Assembly: GCA_052145435.1 (NCBI GenBank)
Contig: JBKQOR010000198.1
Span: 1 to 64,000, forward strand
Length of the DNA stretch: 64,000 bases
Direction: 5' to 3'
DNA from: Rhodomicrobium sp052145435
GTDB lineage: Bacteria; Pseudomonadota; Alphaproteobacteria; Rhizobiales; Rhodomicrobiaceae
Position 1 is the stretch's first letter, and the number at the start of each line of letters is the position of its first letter. The translations under genes were made by a program, and so were the position numbers. Positions 43,157 to 52,268 of the stretch are shown in pieces. The notes beneath the pieces were generated by a model. That model was not told the origin of the DNA, made no database searches, and worked only from the letters and a program-made list of their open reading frames with translations.

Positions 43157-44038
43157 ATGGAATATATCCAGTTTGTCCTCGCCCCTCAGATGTTGAACGG
43201 CCTCTCTTTCGGGGTGTCCGTTATCCTTATGGCGCTCGGCTTGACGATCATCTTTGGGCTGCTAGATGTGATCAACATGGCGCACGGGGAGTTCTACGCG
43301 ATCGGCGCCTACAGTGGCTTCGTTCTCCTCGGAGCTGGCTTTTCCTTTTGGGCGGTTATCGCTCTCGTTCCCATCCTGATGCTGCCGCTGGGCTATGCCG
43401 TGCAGCGCTTCCTCGTGCGGCGCGCCTTTAATGCGGGCGACAGGCACACGTTGAGCCTTCTGCTCACGCTTGGCCTTTCGATGATCCTCGCGGACCTTTT
43501 GAGGATGGTTTTCGGACCTAACACGGTAAGACCGGAAACGCCGGTCAAGGGCGGTCTTGAACTTCTCGGCATCTTCCTGCCGGCTTACCGCGCACTTCTG
43601 ATCGCGCTTGGCTCTGCAATTATCGCGGCGGTTTATCTCCTTGTCTACCGCACGAGCCTTGGAGCGATGATCCGGGCGGCCGCCTATGACAGGAATATGG
43701 CCGCATCGCTCGGCGTGCCGGTCGAGCGCGTCTACTCGGCCACGTTCGCCTTCGGCATAGCTCTGGCGGGGCTTTCCGGGGTGCTGCTCTCGCCGGTTTT
43801 CTCCGTATTCCCCACCATGGGGCACGATTTCCTGGTGCTTGCCTTCACCGTCGTCATCGTGGGAGGCCTCGGCAGCATCAAGGGCGCCGTCCTGGCAGGC
43901 CTTCTGCTCACTCAGATTCAAGCGGTCTCGAGCTTGTTCATCTCGCCGGTTTGGAGCGATCCGATTGTGTTCGGCATCATGGTTCTTGTGCTGATGCTCC
44001 GGCCGCAGGGTCTATTCGGAAAGATCGGCTATGCTTGA
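43157..44038 (+). CDS. livH: ABC transporter permease, LivH type
   Basis: 293 residues with about eight membrane segments. LivH features: FGVSVILMALGLTIIFGLLD followed by VINMAHGEFYAIGAY, and GLSGVLLSPVFSVFPTMGHD. It forms half of the transmembrane channel with the LivM-type protein. The open frame ends eight bases inside the next gene. The upstream repeats suggest that it may have its own promoter, or that it relies on read-through from the binding protein gene. Confidence 0.92.
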   Translation: MEYIQFVLAPQMLNGLSFGVSVILMALGLTIIFGLLDVINMAHGEFYAIGAYSGFVLLGAGFSFWAVIALVPILMLPLGYAVQRFLVRRAFNAGDRHTLSLLLTLGLSMILADLLRMVFGPNTVRPETPVKGGLELLGIFLPAYRALLIALGSAIIAAVYLLVYRTSLGAMIRAAAYDRNMAASLGVPVERVYSATFAFGIALAGLSGVLLSPVFSVFPTMGHDFLVLAFTVVIVGGLGSIKGAVLAGLLLTQIQAVSSLFISPVWSDPIVFGIMVLVLMLRPQGLFGKIGYA

Positions 44039-45053
44039 GGCGAGGCGGAGCGCCGCCGCGGAACGCGTTTACGCGCAGGAGCGCAGGGCGTCGCGCTCTT
44101 TACATGGATTGGCGCTTCTCTTTTTCTGTATCTTGGCGGTCTTTGCCGCGATAGGACGGGCGGCGGGCGATAGCTTTTACCTTAGGCTTGCAACCGAGGC
44201 GCTGATTCTCGGCGGGCTTGCCATCAGCGCCGACATTCTCCTTGGTTTTGCAGGCTTGCTCAGCCTCGGACAGGCCCTCTATTTCGGGCTGGGCGCTTAT
44301 GCTTCCGCGCTCGTCATGAAGGATGTTCAGCCATCGTTCTGGCTCGCGCTCGCGGCGAGCGCCGGAACCGGCGTTTTGGCGGGGCTTCTGGGCGGCCTGA
44401 TTGCGAGCCGGGTCCGCGGTGTGTATTTTGCGCTCATTACTTTCGGCCTCGCTCAGGTCGTGGCGAAAGTGATCTATAACACGCGCGAGCTAGGCGCCTC
44501 CGATGGCATCATAGGAATTCCGATTATTCAGGTGCCGGTTGGTTTCACGACGGTGGGGGCGGACAGTCCGGCGGGCTTCTTTCTCGTGGTCCTCGTAGCG
44601 GCCATGCTCCTCTATGCAATGCTGAGCTTTCTTGCAGGCACGCCCTACGGACGGCTTCTCGCCGCGCTGCGGATCAATCAATCCCGGCTGCCCTTCCTCG
44701 GCTGGCCCGCGGGCCCCATCAAGCTTGCCGCATTCGTTATCGCCGCAGCGATCGCTTCCCTTGCCGGCGGCCTTTACCCGATGTTGCGCGGGTTCGTCTC
44801 GCCCGAGCTTATGTATTTCGATATGTCCACCAATGCCGTCATCGCGGTTGTCATAGGAGGTACGGGCACGCTTATCGGCCCGTTGCTCGGCGCCATGCTC
44901 TTAATTTTCGGCAAGAGCATCGCCGGCACCTTCACCGAGTATCATCAGATCGTCATCGGCGCCCTCTTTATGGCAGCCGTTCTGTTTTTTCCGCGAGGCC
45001 TCGCCGGAGTGGTTAAGGCTCAATTCGGCGGCCCGAAAAAGGATGCGGTATGA
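44031..45053 (+). CDS. livM: ABC transporter permease, LivM type
   Basis: 340 residues with about nine or ten membrane segments. LivM features: LLGFAGLLSLGQALYFGLGA and YASALV, GVYFALITFGLAQVV, and AVVIGGTGTLIGPLLGAML. Some 20 N-terminal residues before the first membrane segment are charged. It overlaps the LivH-type gene by eight bases. It is followed by a repeat-filled gap of 200 bases before the ATPase genes. Confidence 0.92.
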   Translation: MLEARRSAAAERVYAQERRASRSLHGLALLFFCILAVFAAIGRAAGDSFYLRLATEALILGGLAISADILLGFAGLLSLGQALYFGLGAYASALVMKDVQPSFWLALAASAGTGVLAGLLGGLIASRVRGVYFALITFGLAQVVAKVIYNTRELGASDGIIGIPIIQVPVGFTTVGADSPAGFFLVVLVAAMLLYAMLSFLAGTPYGRLLAALRINQSRLPFLGWPAGPIKLAAFVIAAAIASLAGGLYPMLRGFVSPELMYFDMSTNAVIAVVIGGTGTLIGPLLGAMLLIFGKSIAGTFTEYHQIVIGALFMAAVLFFPRGLAGVVKAQFGGPKKDAV

Positions 45054-45117
45054 TGACACTTGATTACCCGGATGTTTCCGCTGTGGCGTTTGAGTGCGCT
45101 TGCCGTCTTTCTGCGGC

Positions 45118-45203
45118 GTCATTCCCGCGCAAGCGGGAATCTATTTCTAGAGTAATCGCAATGGCTTACATGAGTCTCCGCCTTCGCGGAGACGACGTTG
45201 CGG
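45118..45203. repeat. Repeat element R2, copy 2
   Basis: GTCATTCCCGCGCAAGCGGG at the left and CGCCTTCGCGGAGACGACG at the right correspond to the ends of the copy at 42946. The middle differs. It lies in the gap between the LivM-type permease and the LivG-type ATPase genes. Confidence 0.75.
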
Positions 45204-45254
45204 GGAAATTGACCCCCGCGGATCCCATACCAGCGGAAACATTGGGGTAACCAA

Positions 45255-46037
45255 GTGATGGCAAACCGGGCGCCGGAGCCTTCAGGCGCTCAAAAGCGCG
45301 GCGCCATTGTGCTTGAAACGCTGGATCTCAGCGTGCATTTCGGCGGCCTTTGCGCCGTGAACAGCGTCAGCGTGGCGATCGAAAGCGGCGGCATCACCTC
45401 GATCATCGGCCCCAACGGCGCCGGCAAAAGCACGTTCTTCAACCTTATTTCCGGCGCGATCCGGCCAAGCTCGGGCAAAATTCTCATAAACGGCCGGCCA
45501 GCCCGCTCCTCTCCCTGGAAGCTTCGCGCACAAGGCTTGGCTCGCAGCTTTCAGATCACGAACCTCTTCCCGCAATTATCGGTCTTCGAGAATTTGCGCC
45601 TCGCTGCCCAGATCTTGGAGCCGATGGCGAGGGGCTTTTTGCCGGTCCGCATGTCCTCGATAGCCGAAGCCAAAGCAGAGGCGCTGCTCACGCGATTCGA
45701 TCTCGCGCATAGGGCGGAGCGGCTCGCGGGCGAGCTTTCGCATGGAGAGCAGCGGCGCCTTGAAATCGCTGCCGCTCTGGCGTCCGAGCCCCAGATCTTG
45801 CTGCTGGATGAGCCCACCCAGGGAATGTCCCATGGCGACACCCAGGATACGAAGGCTTTGATCAAGTCGCTCGGCGGTGAGCTCACGGTGCTCCTGATCG
45901 AGCACGACATCGAACTGGTGATGGACCTATCGAAACACGTTGTCGTGCTTCATCAAGGCTCAAAGCTGGCGGAAGGCCCGCCAGCCGCGGTAAGCGCGAA
46001 CCCTGAGGTTCAGGCGGCCTATTTTGGGGGGCATTAG
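45255..46037 (+). CDS. livG: ABC transporter ATP-binding protein, LivG type
   Basis: 260 residues from GTG 45255 (ATG 45258 is an alternative). Walker A IIGPNGAGKSTFFNLI, signature LSHGEQRRLEIAAAL, Walker B ILLLDEPTQGMSH, and His switch LIEHDIELVM are all present. LIV-type marker: the Q-loop region LARSFQITNLFPQLSV. It hydrolyses ATP with the LivF-type partner. Its stop is joined to the LivF start (TAGTG). Confidence 0.92.
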   Translation: MMANRAPEPSGAQKRGAIVLETLDLSVHFGGLCAVNSVSVAIESGGITSIIGPNGAGKSTFFNLISGAIRPSSGKILINGRPARSSPWKLRAQGLARSFQITNLFPQLSVFENLRLAAQILEPMARGFLPVRMSSIAEAKAEALLTRFDLAHRAERLAGELSHGEQRRLEIAAALASEPQILLLDEPTQGMSHGDTQDTKALIKSLGGELTVLLIEHDIELVMDLSKHVVVLHQGSKLAEGPPAAVSANPEVQAAYFGGH

Positions 46038-46747
46038 TGCTGCTTCAGCTCGAAAACGTACACGCCCACTACGGCCTCTCCCACGTCCTTCAGGGCATCG
46101 ATCTGACCGTGGGAGAGGGTGAAGCTGTGGGCCTTTTCGGACGTAACGGCGCCGGCAAGACGACGATCCTTCGCACGATAGCGGGCTGGCTCCGGCCCAC
46201 CGCCGGCACCATCCGCTTCGCAGGCAAGAATATCGGCAGCCTCGCTCCAGACGCAATCTGCCGGTTAGGCGCCGGCTTCGTTCCAGAGGATCGCCGGATC
46301 TTTCCGGGCTTGTCGGTCGAGGAGAATTTACACCTCGGCTTCTTGCAAACGCCGGGCCGGCGCGCGAAGGAGAAGGCCGCGCGGTTGGATCGTGTCTTTA
46401 CGCTTTTTCCACGGCTGAAGGAACGGCGGAGGCAGTTGGGAACGTCCCTATCCGGCGGCGAACAGCAAATGCTGGCGATCGCCCGGGTTTTGCTCGGAGA
46501 TCAGAAACTCCTTCTCATCGATGAACCCACCGAAGGGCTCGCGCCCATCGTCGCGGGCGAGATTTTCGCTATCATCACGCAGCTCAAGGCGGAGAAGCGC
46601 GCGATCCTGTTGGTGGAGCAGAACGTCCGGCGCGGAATGGAGATTTGCGACCGGATCTGTGCAGTGGAACGCGGGCGCATCATTTTCGAGGGTGACGGGG
46701 CGAGCGAGTCCGACCGGCTTAGCCTGTTGAGGGCGATTGCCGTTTAA
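46037..46747 (+). CDS. livF: ABC transporter ATP-binding protein, LivF type
   Basis: 236 residues from GTG 46037, which shares a base with the LivG stop. Walker A LFGRNGAGKTTILRTI, signature SLSGGEQQMLAIARVLL, Walker B LLLIDEPTEGLAP, His switch LLVEQNVRRGME. GFVPEDRRIFPGLSVEENL is a LivF marker. It completes the importer. No further catabolic gene follows. Confidence 0.92.
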   Translation: MLLQLENVHAHYGLSHVLQGIDLTVGEGEAVGLFGRNGAGKTTILRTIAGWLRPTAGTIRFAGKNIGSLAPDAICRLGAGFVPEDRRIFPGLSVEENLHLGFLQTPGRRAKEKAARLDRVFTLFPRLKERRRQLGTSLSGGEQQMLAIARVLLGDQKLLLIDEPTEGLAPIVAGEIFAIITQLKAEKRAILLVEQNVRRGMEICDRICAVERGRIIFEGDGASESDRLSLLRAIAV

Positions 46748-46916
46748 GCAGCGGTGCGGGGACAGCCTGTGGATAAGGTGTAAACCTGCTCATGAAATCA
46801 ATCAAAATTGGCGTTTTTGCCGCGCCAACCCTAAACTTAATGTTCCACCATCGTGAAACGAAGACGCGGCAGCAAGCCGCGCACCGTTAACAACACACGC
46901 CAGGGAAGGACGGCGC

Positions 46917-47141
46917 ATGGGGCAAAACCGCTCGGAGTTGCTCGATCAGGCGATATTGCGGCTCGTGGACCTGCCGCGCGGCGAGCAAGACCGCATCGCG
47001 ATAGAGATTCTCGCCGATCTCTGCTCCGAAGAGGAGTGGGCTGTTGTGGTTGCGTCCGAAGCCTATCAGACCTGGCTTGCGGCGCAGCCGGAGGAAGAGC
47101 CGGAGGTGAACCACGCCAGCCTGTCGACGCCGGTCGTGTGA
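46917..47141 (+). CDS. Small helical protein of unknown function
   Basis: 74 residues. AAGGA lies seven bases before ATG 46917. The pattern ILRLVDLPRGEQDRIAIEIL resembles the N-terminus of small antitoxin-like or addiction-module-related proteins (LP-x-x-x-Q-D-x-I-A). The C-terminal part (EEEWAVVVASEAYQTWLA) is acidic. No toxin gene is next to it. The assignment as a real gene rests on the ribosome site and the codon pattern. Confidence 0.55.
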   Translation: MGQNRSELLDQAILRLVDLPRGEQDRIAIEILADLCSEEEWAVVVASEAYQTWLAAQPEEEPEVNHASLSTPVV

Positions 47142-47253
47142 AGCAACCCGGCGCGTGCCACGCAAAATCGCATAGCTGCGGCGCCTTCGATTGCATTCCT
47201 GCGCGAAGTTTTTATACTGCGCGCAAATGCCTATCCGATCGAACAGAGGCCTG

Positions 47254-48585
47254 ATGTCCCCCGTAACCGCGAAGCTCCAATCACAGCACGATCCGCACTC
47301 CCTCCAAGGCAAGTTTTTCTCAGGCCCGCTCGATCAGGCGGATCCGGAGATCGCAGGCGTTTTAGCCAGCGAGCTCACCCGCCAGCATGACGAGATCGAG
47401 CTGATCGCATCCGAGAACTATGTGTCGCGCGCCGTGCTCGAAGTGGCTGGGTCCATCCTCACCAACAAATATGCCGAAGGCTATCCCGGAAGGCGCTATT
47501 ACGGCGGCTGCCACGTCGTCGATGTTGCGGAGGAGTTGGCTATCGGCCGTGCGAAACGCCTCTTCAACTGCGAATTCGCGAATGTGCAGCCCCATTCCGG
47601 CAGCCAAGCCAACCAGGGCGTCTTTCTCGCCGTGCTAAAGCCGGGCGACACCATTCTCGGCATGGGAATCGACATGGGTGGCCACCTTACCCACGGCGCG
47701 GCGCCCAATCTTTCCGGCAAATGGTTCAACGCCGTGCATTATGGCGTGCGCCGCGACACAGGCATCATCGATTACGAGCAGGTGGAGCGGCTGGCCAAAG
47801 AGCATAAGCCGCGCCTCGTCATCGCCGGCGGTTCGGCCTATGCGCGCATAATCGATTTCAAGCGCTTCCGCGAGATCGCCGACAGCGTTGGCGCGCTTCT
47901 CCTTGTGGATATGGCGCATTTCGCAGGCCTCGTGGCGGGAGGGGTGCATCCAAGCCCCTTCCCGCACGCGCATATCGCGACGACCACGACGCACAAGACG
48001 CTGCGCGGCCCGCGCGGCGCGCTCATCGTCACCAATGACGGCGACCTCGCCAAGAAGATCAACTCCGCGATCTTTCCGGGCCTGCAAGGCGGCCCGTTGA
48101 TGCATATTATCGCCGCGAAGGCCGTTGCTTTCGGCGAGGCCTTGCGCCCCGAGTTCAAGGCCTATGCGCAAGCCGTCGTAGACAACGCCAAAACCCTGGG
48201 CGAAAGCCTGAAAGCCGGCGGCGTCGACCTCGTATCCGGCGGCACCGACACGCACTTGCTTCTTGTCGACCTGCGGCCGAAGGGGTTGACGGGAAAGGCC
48301 GCCGAGGCGGCACTTGGGCGCGCTCACATTACCGTCAACAAGAACGGCGTACCTTTCGACCCTGAGAAGCCAACGATCACGTCGGGCATTCGCGTCGGCT
48401 CGCCAGCAGGGACAACGCGCGGATTTGGGCTGGACGAATTCTCTGCCATCGGCCGCATGATCGTCGCAGTCCTCGATGGGCTGAAACGGGGCGATAACAA
48501 AGTGCGGGATGCCGAAGAAGCTGTAAAGGCTGAGGCCCTTGCCCTTTGCAACAGATTCCCGATCTATACAAACAGTAGGGCGTAG
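47254..48585 (+). CDS. glyA: Serine hydroxymethyltransferase GlyA
   Basis: 443 residues from ATG 47254, chosen over 47191 and 47227 because AGAGG stands just before it and family members begin near this point. Conserved: ELIASENYVSRAVLEVAGS, NKYAEGYPGRRYYGG, the PLP-lysine motif TTTTHKTLRGPRG and GLQGGPLMHIIAAKAVAF. It makes glycine and methylene-tetrahydrofolate from serine. It starts the conserved glyA-nrdR-rib run. Confidence 0.97.
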   Translation: MSPVTAKLQSQHDPHSLQGKFFSGPLDQADPEIAGVLASELTRQHDEIELIASENYVSRAVLEVAGSILTNKYAEGYPGRRYYGGCHVVDVAEELAIGRAKRLFNCEFANVQPHSGSQANQGVFLAVLKPGDTILGMGIDMGGHLTHGAAPNLSGKWFNAVHYGVRRDTGIIDYEQVERLAKEHKPRLVIAGGSAYARIIDFKRFREIADSVGALLLVDMAHFAGLVAGGVHPSPFPHAHIATTTTHKTLRGPRGALIVTNDGDLAKKINSAIFPGLQGGPLMHIIAAKAVAFGEALRPEFKAYAQAVVDNAKTLGESLKAGGVDLVSGGTDTHLLLVDLRPKGLTGKAAEAALGRAHITVNKNGVPFDPEKPTITSGIRVGSPAGTTRGFGLDEFSAIGRMIVAVLDGLKRGDNKVRDAEEAVKAEALALCNRFPIYTNSRA

Positions 48586-48628
48586 ACGAAGCGGCAGAGC
48601 GGAGCCGCAGAAATCGAGCTGACCTAAG

Positions 48629-49108
48629 ATGCGGTGCCCCCATTGCGGCGCTCTCGATACGCAGGTGCGCGACAGCCGGCCTTCGGAGGATCATGCCGCG
48701 ATCCGCCGGCGCCGGTCCTGCGCGGAATGCGGCTCGCGATTCACGACCTTCGAGCGGGTCCAGCTTCGCGAGCTCACGATTGTGAAGAGAGACGGCCGGC
48801 GCGTTCCTTTCGACAGGGACAAGCTCACCCGATCCATCGCAGTCGCGCTGCGGAAGCGGCAGGTTAGCGAGGAACGCGTGGAGCAGCTTGTCAACTCCAT
48901 CGTGCGCACACTAGAAAACCGCAACGATGCCGAGATTAGCTCGCAGGACGTTGGCAGCCTTGTCATGGAAGGGTTGAAGGCTATCGACGGCGTCGCTTAC
49001 ATCCGCTATGCAAGCGTCTACCGCGATTTCCGCGAAGCCAGGGACTTCCAGCGTGTGCTCGGCGAGCTGGGCGATTCCTTCGCTCGTGCGCCAGCGAAAA
49101 ATGAATGA
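48629..49108 (+). CDS. nrdR: Transcriptional repressor NrdR
   Basis: 159 residues. Zinc ribbon with MRCPHCGALDTQVRDSR and CAECGSRFTTFERVQ (Cys pairs at 3/6 and 31/34); ATP-cone domain from about residue 49 (VKRDGRRVPFDRDKLTRSI). NrdR senses ATP/dATP and represses ribonucleotide reductase genes through NrdR boxes. No nrd gene lies in the window. It is 43 bases after glyA, a conserved pairing. Confidence 0.97.
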   Translation: MRCPHCGALDTQVRDSRPSEDHAAIRRRRSCAECGSRFTTFERVQLRELTIVKRDGRRVPFDRDKLTRSIAVALRKRQVSEERVEQLVNSIVRTLENRNDAEISSQDVGSLVMEGLKAIDGVAYIRYASVYRDFREARDFQRVLGELGDSFARAPAKNE

Positions 49109-49185
49109 TGCCAGCGGATGTTAGGTGACCGATGGACTGTCATTCCCGCGAAGGAGCGTGTGAAGAAATTGCCCAACCGCCCGTT

Positions 49186-49274
49186 GTCATGGCCGGGCTT
49201 GACCCGGCCATCCAGCTGACATACGGAAACTATTGCTTGTTTCCCTGGATGGCCCGATCAAGTCGGGCCATGAC
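49186..49274. repeat. Palindromic repeat element R3
   Basis: GTCATGGCCGGGCTTGACC at the left is complementary, with few mismatches, to GATCAAGTCGGGCCATGAC at the right, and CCATCCAG pairs with CTGGATGG inside these. A 40-base AT-richer loop separates the arms. This is a dispersed palindrome of a type common in Hyphomicrobiales. It lies between nrdR and ribD; a partial R2 copy is at 49139-49157. Confidence 0.8.
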
Positions 49275-49331
49275 AGCGGGGTTTGCTGCCGGAATGCCTC
49301 CGCGCAGAAAAGGTATGACAGCGGAGACTGT

Positions 49332-50504
49332 ATGATAGACATGCCCGCACCCCACTTTAGTGCCGCTGAAGGCGCGGGCATGCCGTTTGCGGCCGTGCGC
49401 ATGGCCTCGCTGATGGCCCGCGCGCTTTTTCTGGCGGAGGGCAATCTTGGCGTCACCTCGCCCAACCCCTCTGTGGGCGCGGTTATCGCGGACGCCGCCA
49501 CGGGCGAGATCGTCGCGAGCGCGGTCACAGCGCCGGGCGGCCGGCCGCACGCGGAGGTGCAGGCGCTCCGGCAGGCGGGCGAAAAGGCGCGCGGTGGGGT
49601 CCTGTTCACGACACTCGAGCCGTGCAGCCATTTTGGCGCAACGCCGCCCTGCGCGCACTCCATCGCCGATGCGGGGGTTGCAACCGTCGTCTACGGGTCG
49701 CTCGATCCGGATATGCGCGTGGCCGGCCGCGGCCTCGCCTGGCTGGAGAGCCACGGCGTTAAAGTCCTGCGCGGCGATTTCGCAGGAGCCGCGGATTGGA
49801 TCAATCTCGGGCATGCGCTCCGCGTCACCGAGCGGCGGCCGTTCGTGCAGATCAAGCTGGCGGTGGATGCTAACGGGCGCGTACCCCTGGGCAAGGGCAA
49901 ACCCGTTTGGGTTACAGGCGAGACGGCCCGCGCGCAAGCCCATCTCCTGCGCGCGAAAGCCGATGCGATCCTCATTGGCAGAAGGACCATCGAAGCCGAC
50001 GACCCGGAACTGACATGCCGGCTGCCTGGCCTCGAAGGGCGTTCGCCGGTGCGGGTTGTGCTCGCGCCGCGCTGCGATGTTCCTATGACGGCACGCCTGT
50101 TTCAAACCGGCGCCCCCGCCGTGTGGATCGTTTGCGGCGATTCCTCGAAATGCGGGGCTCTCATAGGCCGGCCCGGCGTAAAGGTTTTCGATGTCGGGGC
50201 TTCATCCAGCGGAAGCCTCAGTCTTCGCCTCGTGCTCATGCGGCTTGCCGCGGAAGGCATCACGCGCCTCCTCGTCGAGGGCGGGCCAACCACTTCACGC
50301 GCGTTCCTAGACGCCGGCCTCGCCGATGAGGTGATCGTCATGCAAGGCCAGGTCCGCCTCGATCCGGGCTCGACCATGCCGGCCTTTGCAGGTCAAGGTT
50401 TGGAGCTGATATCCTCTTCAGGCTCCTATATATTGGCGGCGTGCCGGAAGGCTGGCGCCGATACCGTCCACGTCTACCGCACCACCGCTCACTGGCAGGC
50501 TTGA
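49332..50504 (+). CDS. ribD: Bifunctional riboflavin deaminase/reductase RibD
   Basis: 390 residues from ATG 49332 (GGAG nearby); the frame is open back to 49233 through a repeat. Deaminase domain (about 18-150): TSPNPSVGAVIAD, the zinc motif HAEVQAL and LEPCSHFGATPPC. Reductase domain (about 165-388): FVQIKLAVDANGRVPLGKGK and LLVEGGPTTSRAFL. The enzyme carries out two successive steps of riboflavin synthesis. It is followed by ribE after five bases. Confidence 0.95.
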   Translation: MIDMPAPHFSAAEGAGMPFAAVRMASLMARALFLAEGNLGVTSPNPSVGAVIADAATGEIVASAVTAPGGRPHAEVQALRQAGEKARGGVLFTTLEPCSHFGATPPCAHSIADAGVATVVYGSLDPDMRVAGRGLAWLESHGVKVLRGDFAGAADWINLGHALRVTERRPFVQIKLAVDANGRVPLGKGKPVWVTGETARAQAHLLRAKADAILIGRRTIEADDPELTCRLPGLEGRSPVRVVLAPRCDVPMTARLFQTGAPAVWIVCGDSSKCGALIGRPGVKVFDVGASSSGSLSLRLVLMRLAAEGITRLLVEGGPTTSRAFLDAGLADEVIVMQGQVRLDPGSTMPAFAGQGLELISSSGSYILAACRKAGADTVHVYRTTAHWQA

Positions 50505-50509
50505 TTTCG

Positions 50510-51097
50510 ATGTTCACCGGTCTTGTACAAGCTAAAGGAATTGTCACTGCCGCGGGGGACGGCCGCTTCACGATCGCCTGCCCGTGGGAACCGGCGTCCA
50601 TCGCTCTCGGGGCATCGATCTGTTGCGATGGCTGCTGCCTCACCGCGACACATGTGGAACCGGCTCCGGGCGGCGCACAATTCAAGCTCGATGTGTCGAA
50701 CGAGACGCTCAGCAAGACGACCCTCGGTAGCTGGCGGGAAGGCCGCGAGATCAATCTCGAACGCTCGCTTCGCGCGGGCGATGAGATGGGCGGGCATATT
50801 GTCACGGGCCATGTCGATGGCGTCGCCACGATCTTGAGCGTTACGCCATCCGGGTTCTCGAAGGTTTTCGAGCTGCGCGCCCCCGAAGCGCTCGCCAAAT
50901 ATATCGCTCCCAAAGGTTCCGTTGCGCTCGACGGCGTATCCCTGACCGTCAACGAAGTTTCCGGCCCGGTGTTCACCATCAACCTCATCCCAACCACGCT
51001 TGAGGTTACCACTTGGGGCGGGGCCCGGCCCGGCGGCAATGCGAACATGGAAGTAGACTTGATCGCGCGCTATGTGGCAAGGCTTTTGGGACAATAG
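50510..51097 (+). CDS. ribE: Riboflavin synthase alpha chain RibE
   Basis: 195 residues from ATG 50510, with the invariant start MFTGLVQAKG. Two similar lumazine-binding halves: N-terminal (about 1-95) with CCLTATHVEP, and C-terminal (about 96-190) with GGHIVTGHVDGVATI and KGSVALDGVSLTVNEV. It joins two lumazine molecules to give riboflavin. It lies between ribD and ribBA. Confidence 0.95.
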   Translation: MFTGLVQAKGIVTAAGDGRFTIACPWEPASIALGASICCDGCCLTATHVEPAPGGAQFKLDVSNETLSKTTLGSWREGREINLERSLRAGDEMGGHIVTGHVDGVATILSVTPSGFSKVFELRAPEALAKYIAPKGSVALDGVSLTVNEVSGPVFTINLIPTTLEVTTWGGARPGGNANMEVDLIARYVARLLGQ

Positions 51098-51107
51098 GCT
51101 GGAACCC

Positions 51108-52268
51108 ATGCAAAGCGAAAATCTGCGCGTTATCGATCAGTCCGAAATTCATCGGCAATTGTCGCCTACCGAGGACATTCTCGAGGATGCGCGGCAAGGC
51201 CGGATGTTCATTCTCGTGGACGCCGAAGACCGCGAGAACGAAGGCGATCTCGTCATCCCGGCGCAAATGGCGACACCCGATGCCGTCAATTTCATGGCCC
51301 GTTTCGGCCGCGGGCTCATCTGCCTTTCCATCACGCCGGAGCGTGCCGAAACGTTGCACCTTCAGGCCATGGCCCGCTCCAACCAATCGCGCCACTCGAC
51401 GGCGTTTACCGTCTCGATTGAGGCGAGGGAAGGCATCTCGACAGGTATTTCGGCCTACGACCGGTCGAAGACCATAGCGGCGGCGATCGATCCCAAGAAG
51501 GATTGGCGCGATATCGTCAGCCCAGGGCACGTTTTTCCGCTGGTGGCGAGAGATGGCGGCGTGCTTGTCCGTGCCGGCCATACGGAGGCAGCTGTCGACC
51601 TTGCGCGCTTGGCTGGGCTTTTGCCCGCCGGCGTAATCTGCGAGATCATGAACGACGACGGCACGATGGCGCGCATGCCCGATCTTTTGGCCTTTGCACA
51701 GCGGCACGGGCTCAAAATCGGAACCATCGCGGATTTGATCGCTTACCGCCGCCGCCATGAAAGCTTCGTGCACGTTGTCGAGGAGAGGGAGATCGACACG
51801 CCGCATGGCGGACCGTTCAAGCTTAGGGTCTACGTCAATTCCGTGGATAATACGGAGCACCTCGCACTCATAAAGGGCGATGTCGCCACGCCGGACCCGG
51901 TGCTCGTCCGCATGCACGCTGTCAATATTCTCGAAGATCTATTCGGGATGGGGCGCAATGGCGGCCGCCGCTCGCTCGTCGAGCGCGCCATGCGCCGGAT
52001 CGGCACGGAAGGGCGCGGCGTCATCGTAATCATCCGCGATGTCCGCGAGGGAGTTATCAGGGCGCGCCTGGCCGAGGCCCTGCCCCACGCCTCCGGCGGC
52101 GAGACGAGCGAGAAGCGCTTGTTCGATTACGGCATCGGCGCGCAAATCCTAATCGACCTCGGCATCAAGAACATGGTTTTGCTTTCGAACTCGCCAACTC
52201 CCAAAATAGTGGGCCTGGAGGGATACGGTCTGAACCTCGTGTCCCGCCGCCCGATAGACGGCCAATGA
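51108..52268 (+). CDS. ribBA: DHBP synthase RibB with a degenerate RibA domain (RibBA)
   Basis: 386 residues from ATG 51108. The RibB domain (about 15-215) is intact: LVDAEDRENEGDLVIPA, ARSNQSRHSTAFTVSIE and RAGHTEAAVDLARLAGL. The C-terminal part corresponds to GTP cyclohydrolase II, but the zinc-binding cysteine motif is absent (MHAVNILEDLFGMGRNGGRR stands in its place). Only the RibB activity is expected; a separate RibA must exist elsewhere. This arrangement is known in several Alphaproteobacteria. ATGA overlap with ribH. Confidence 0.92.
   Translation: MQSENLRVIDQSEIHRQLSPTEDILEDARQGRMFILVDAEDRENEGDLVIPAQMATPDAVNFMARFGRGLICLSITPERAETLHLQAMARSNQSRHSTAFTVSIEAREGISTGISAYDRSKTIAAAIDPKKDWRDIVSPGHVFPLVARDGGVLVRAGHTEAAVDLARLAGLLPAGVICEIMNDDGTMARMPDLLAFAQRHGLKIGTIADLIAYRRRHESFVHVVEEREIDTPHGGPFKLRVYVNSVDNTEHLALIKGDVATPDPVLVRMHAVNILEDLFGMGRNGGRRSLVERAMRRIGTEGRGVIVIIRDVREGVIRARLAEALPHASGGETSEKRLFDYGIGAQILIDLGIKNMVLLSNSPTPKIVGLEGYGLNLVSRRPIDGQ

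Noticed and set aside
46769..46777. DnaA box TGTGGATAA as a sign of a replication origin
   Set aside because: It is a single box without further copies, AT-rich region or neighbouring dnaA or hemE genes.
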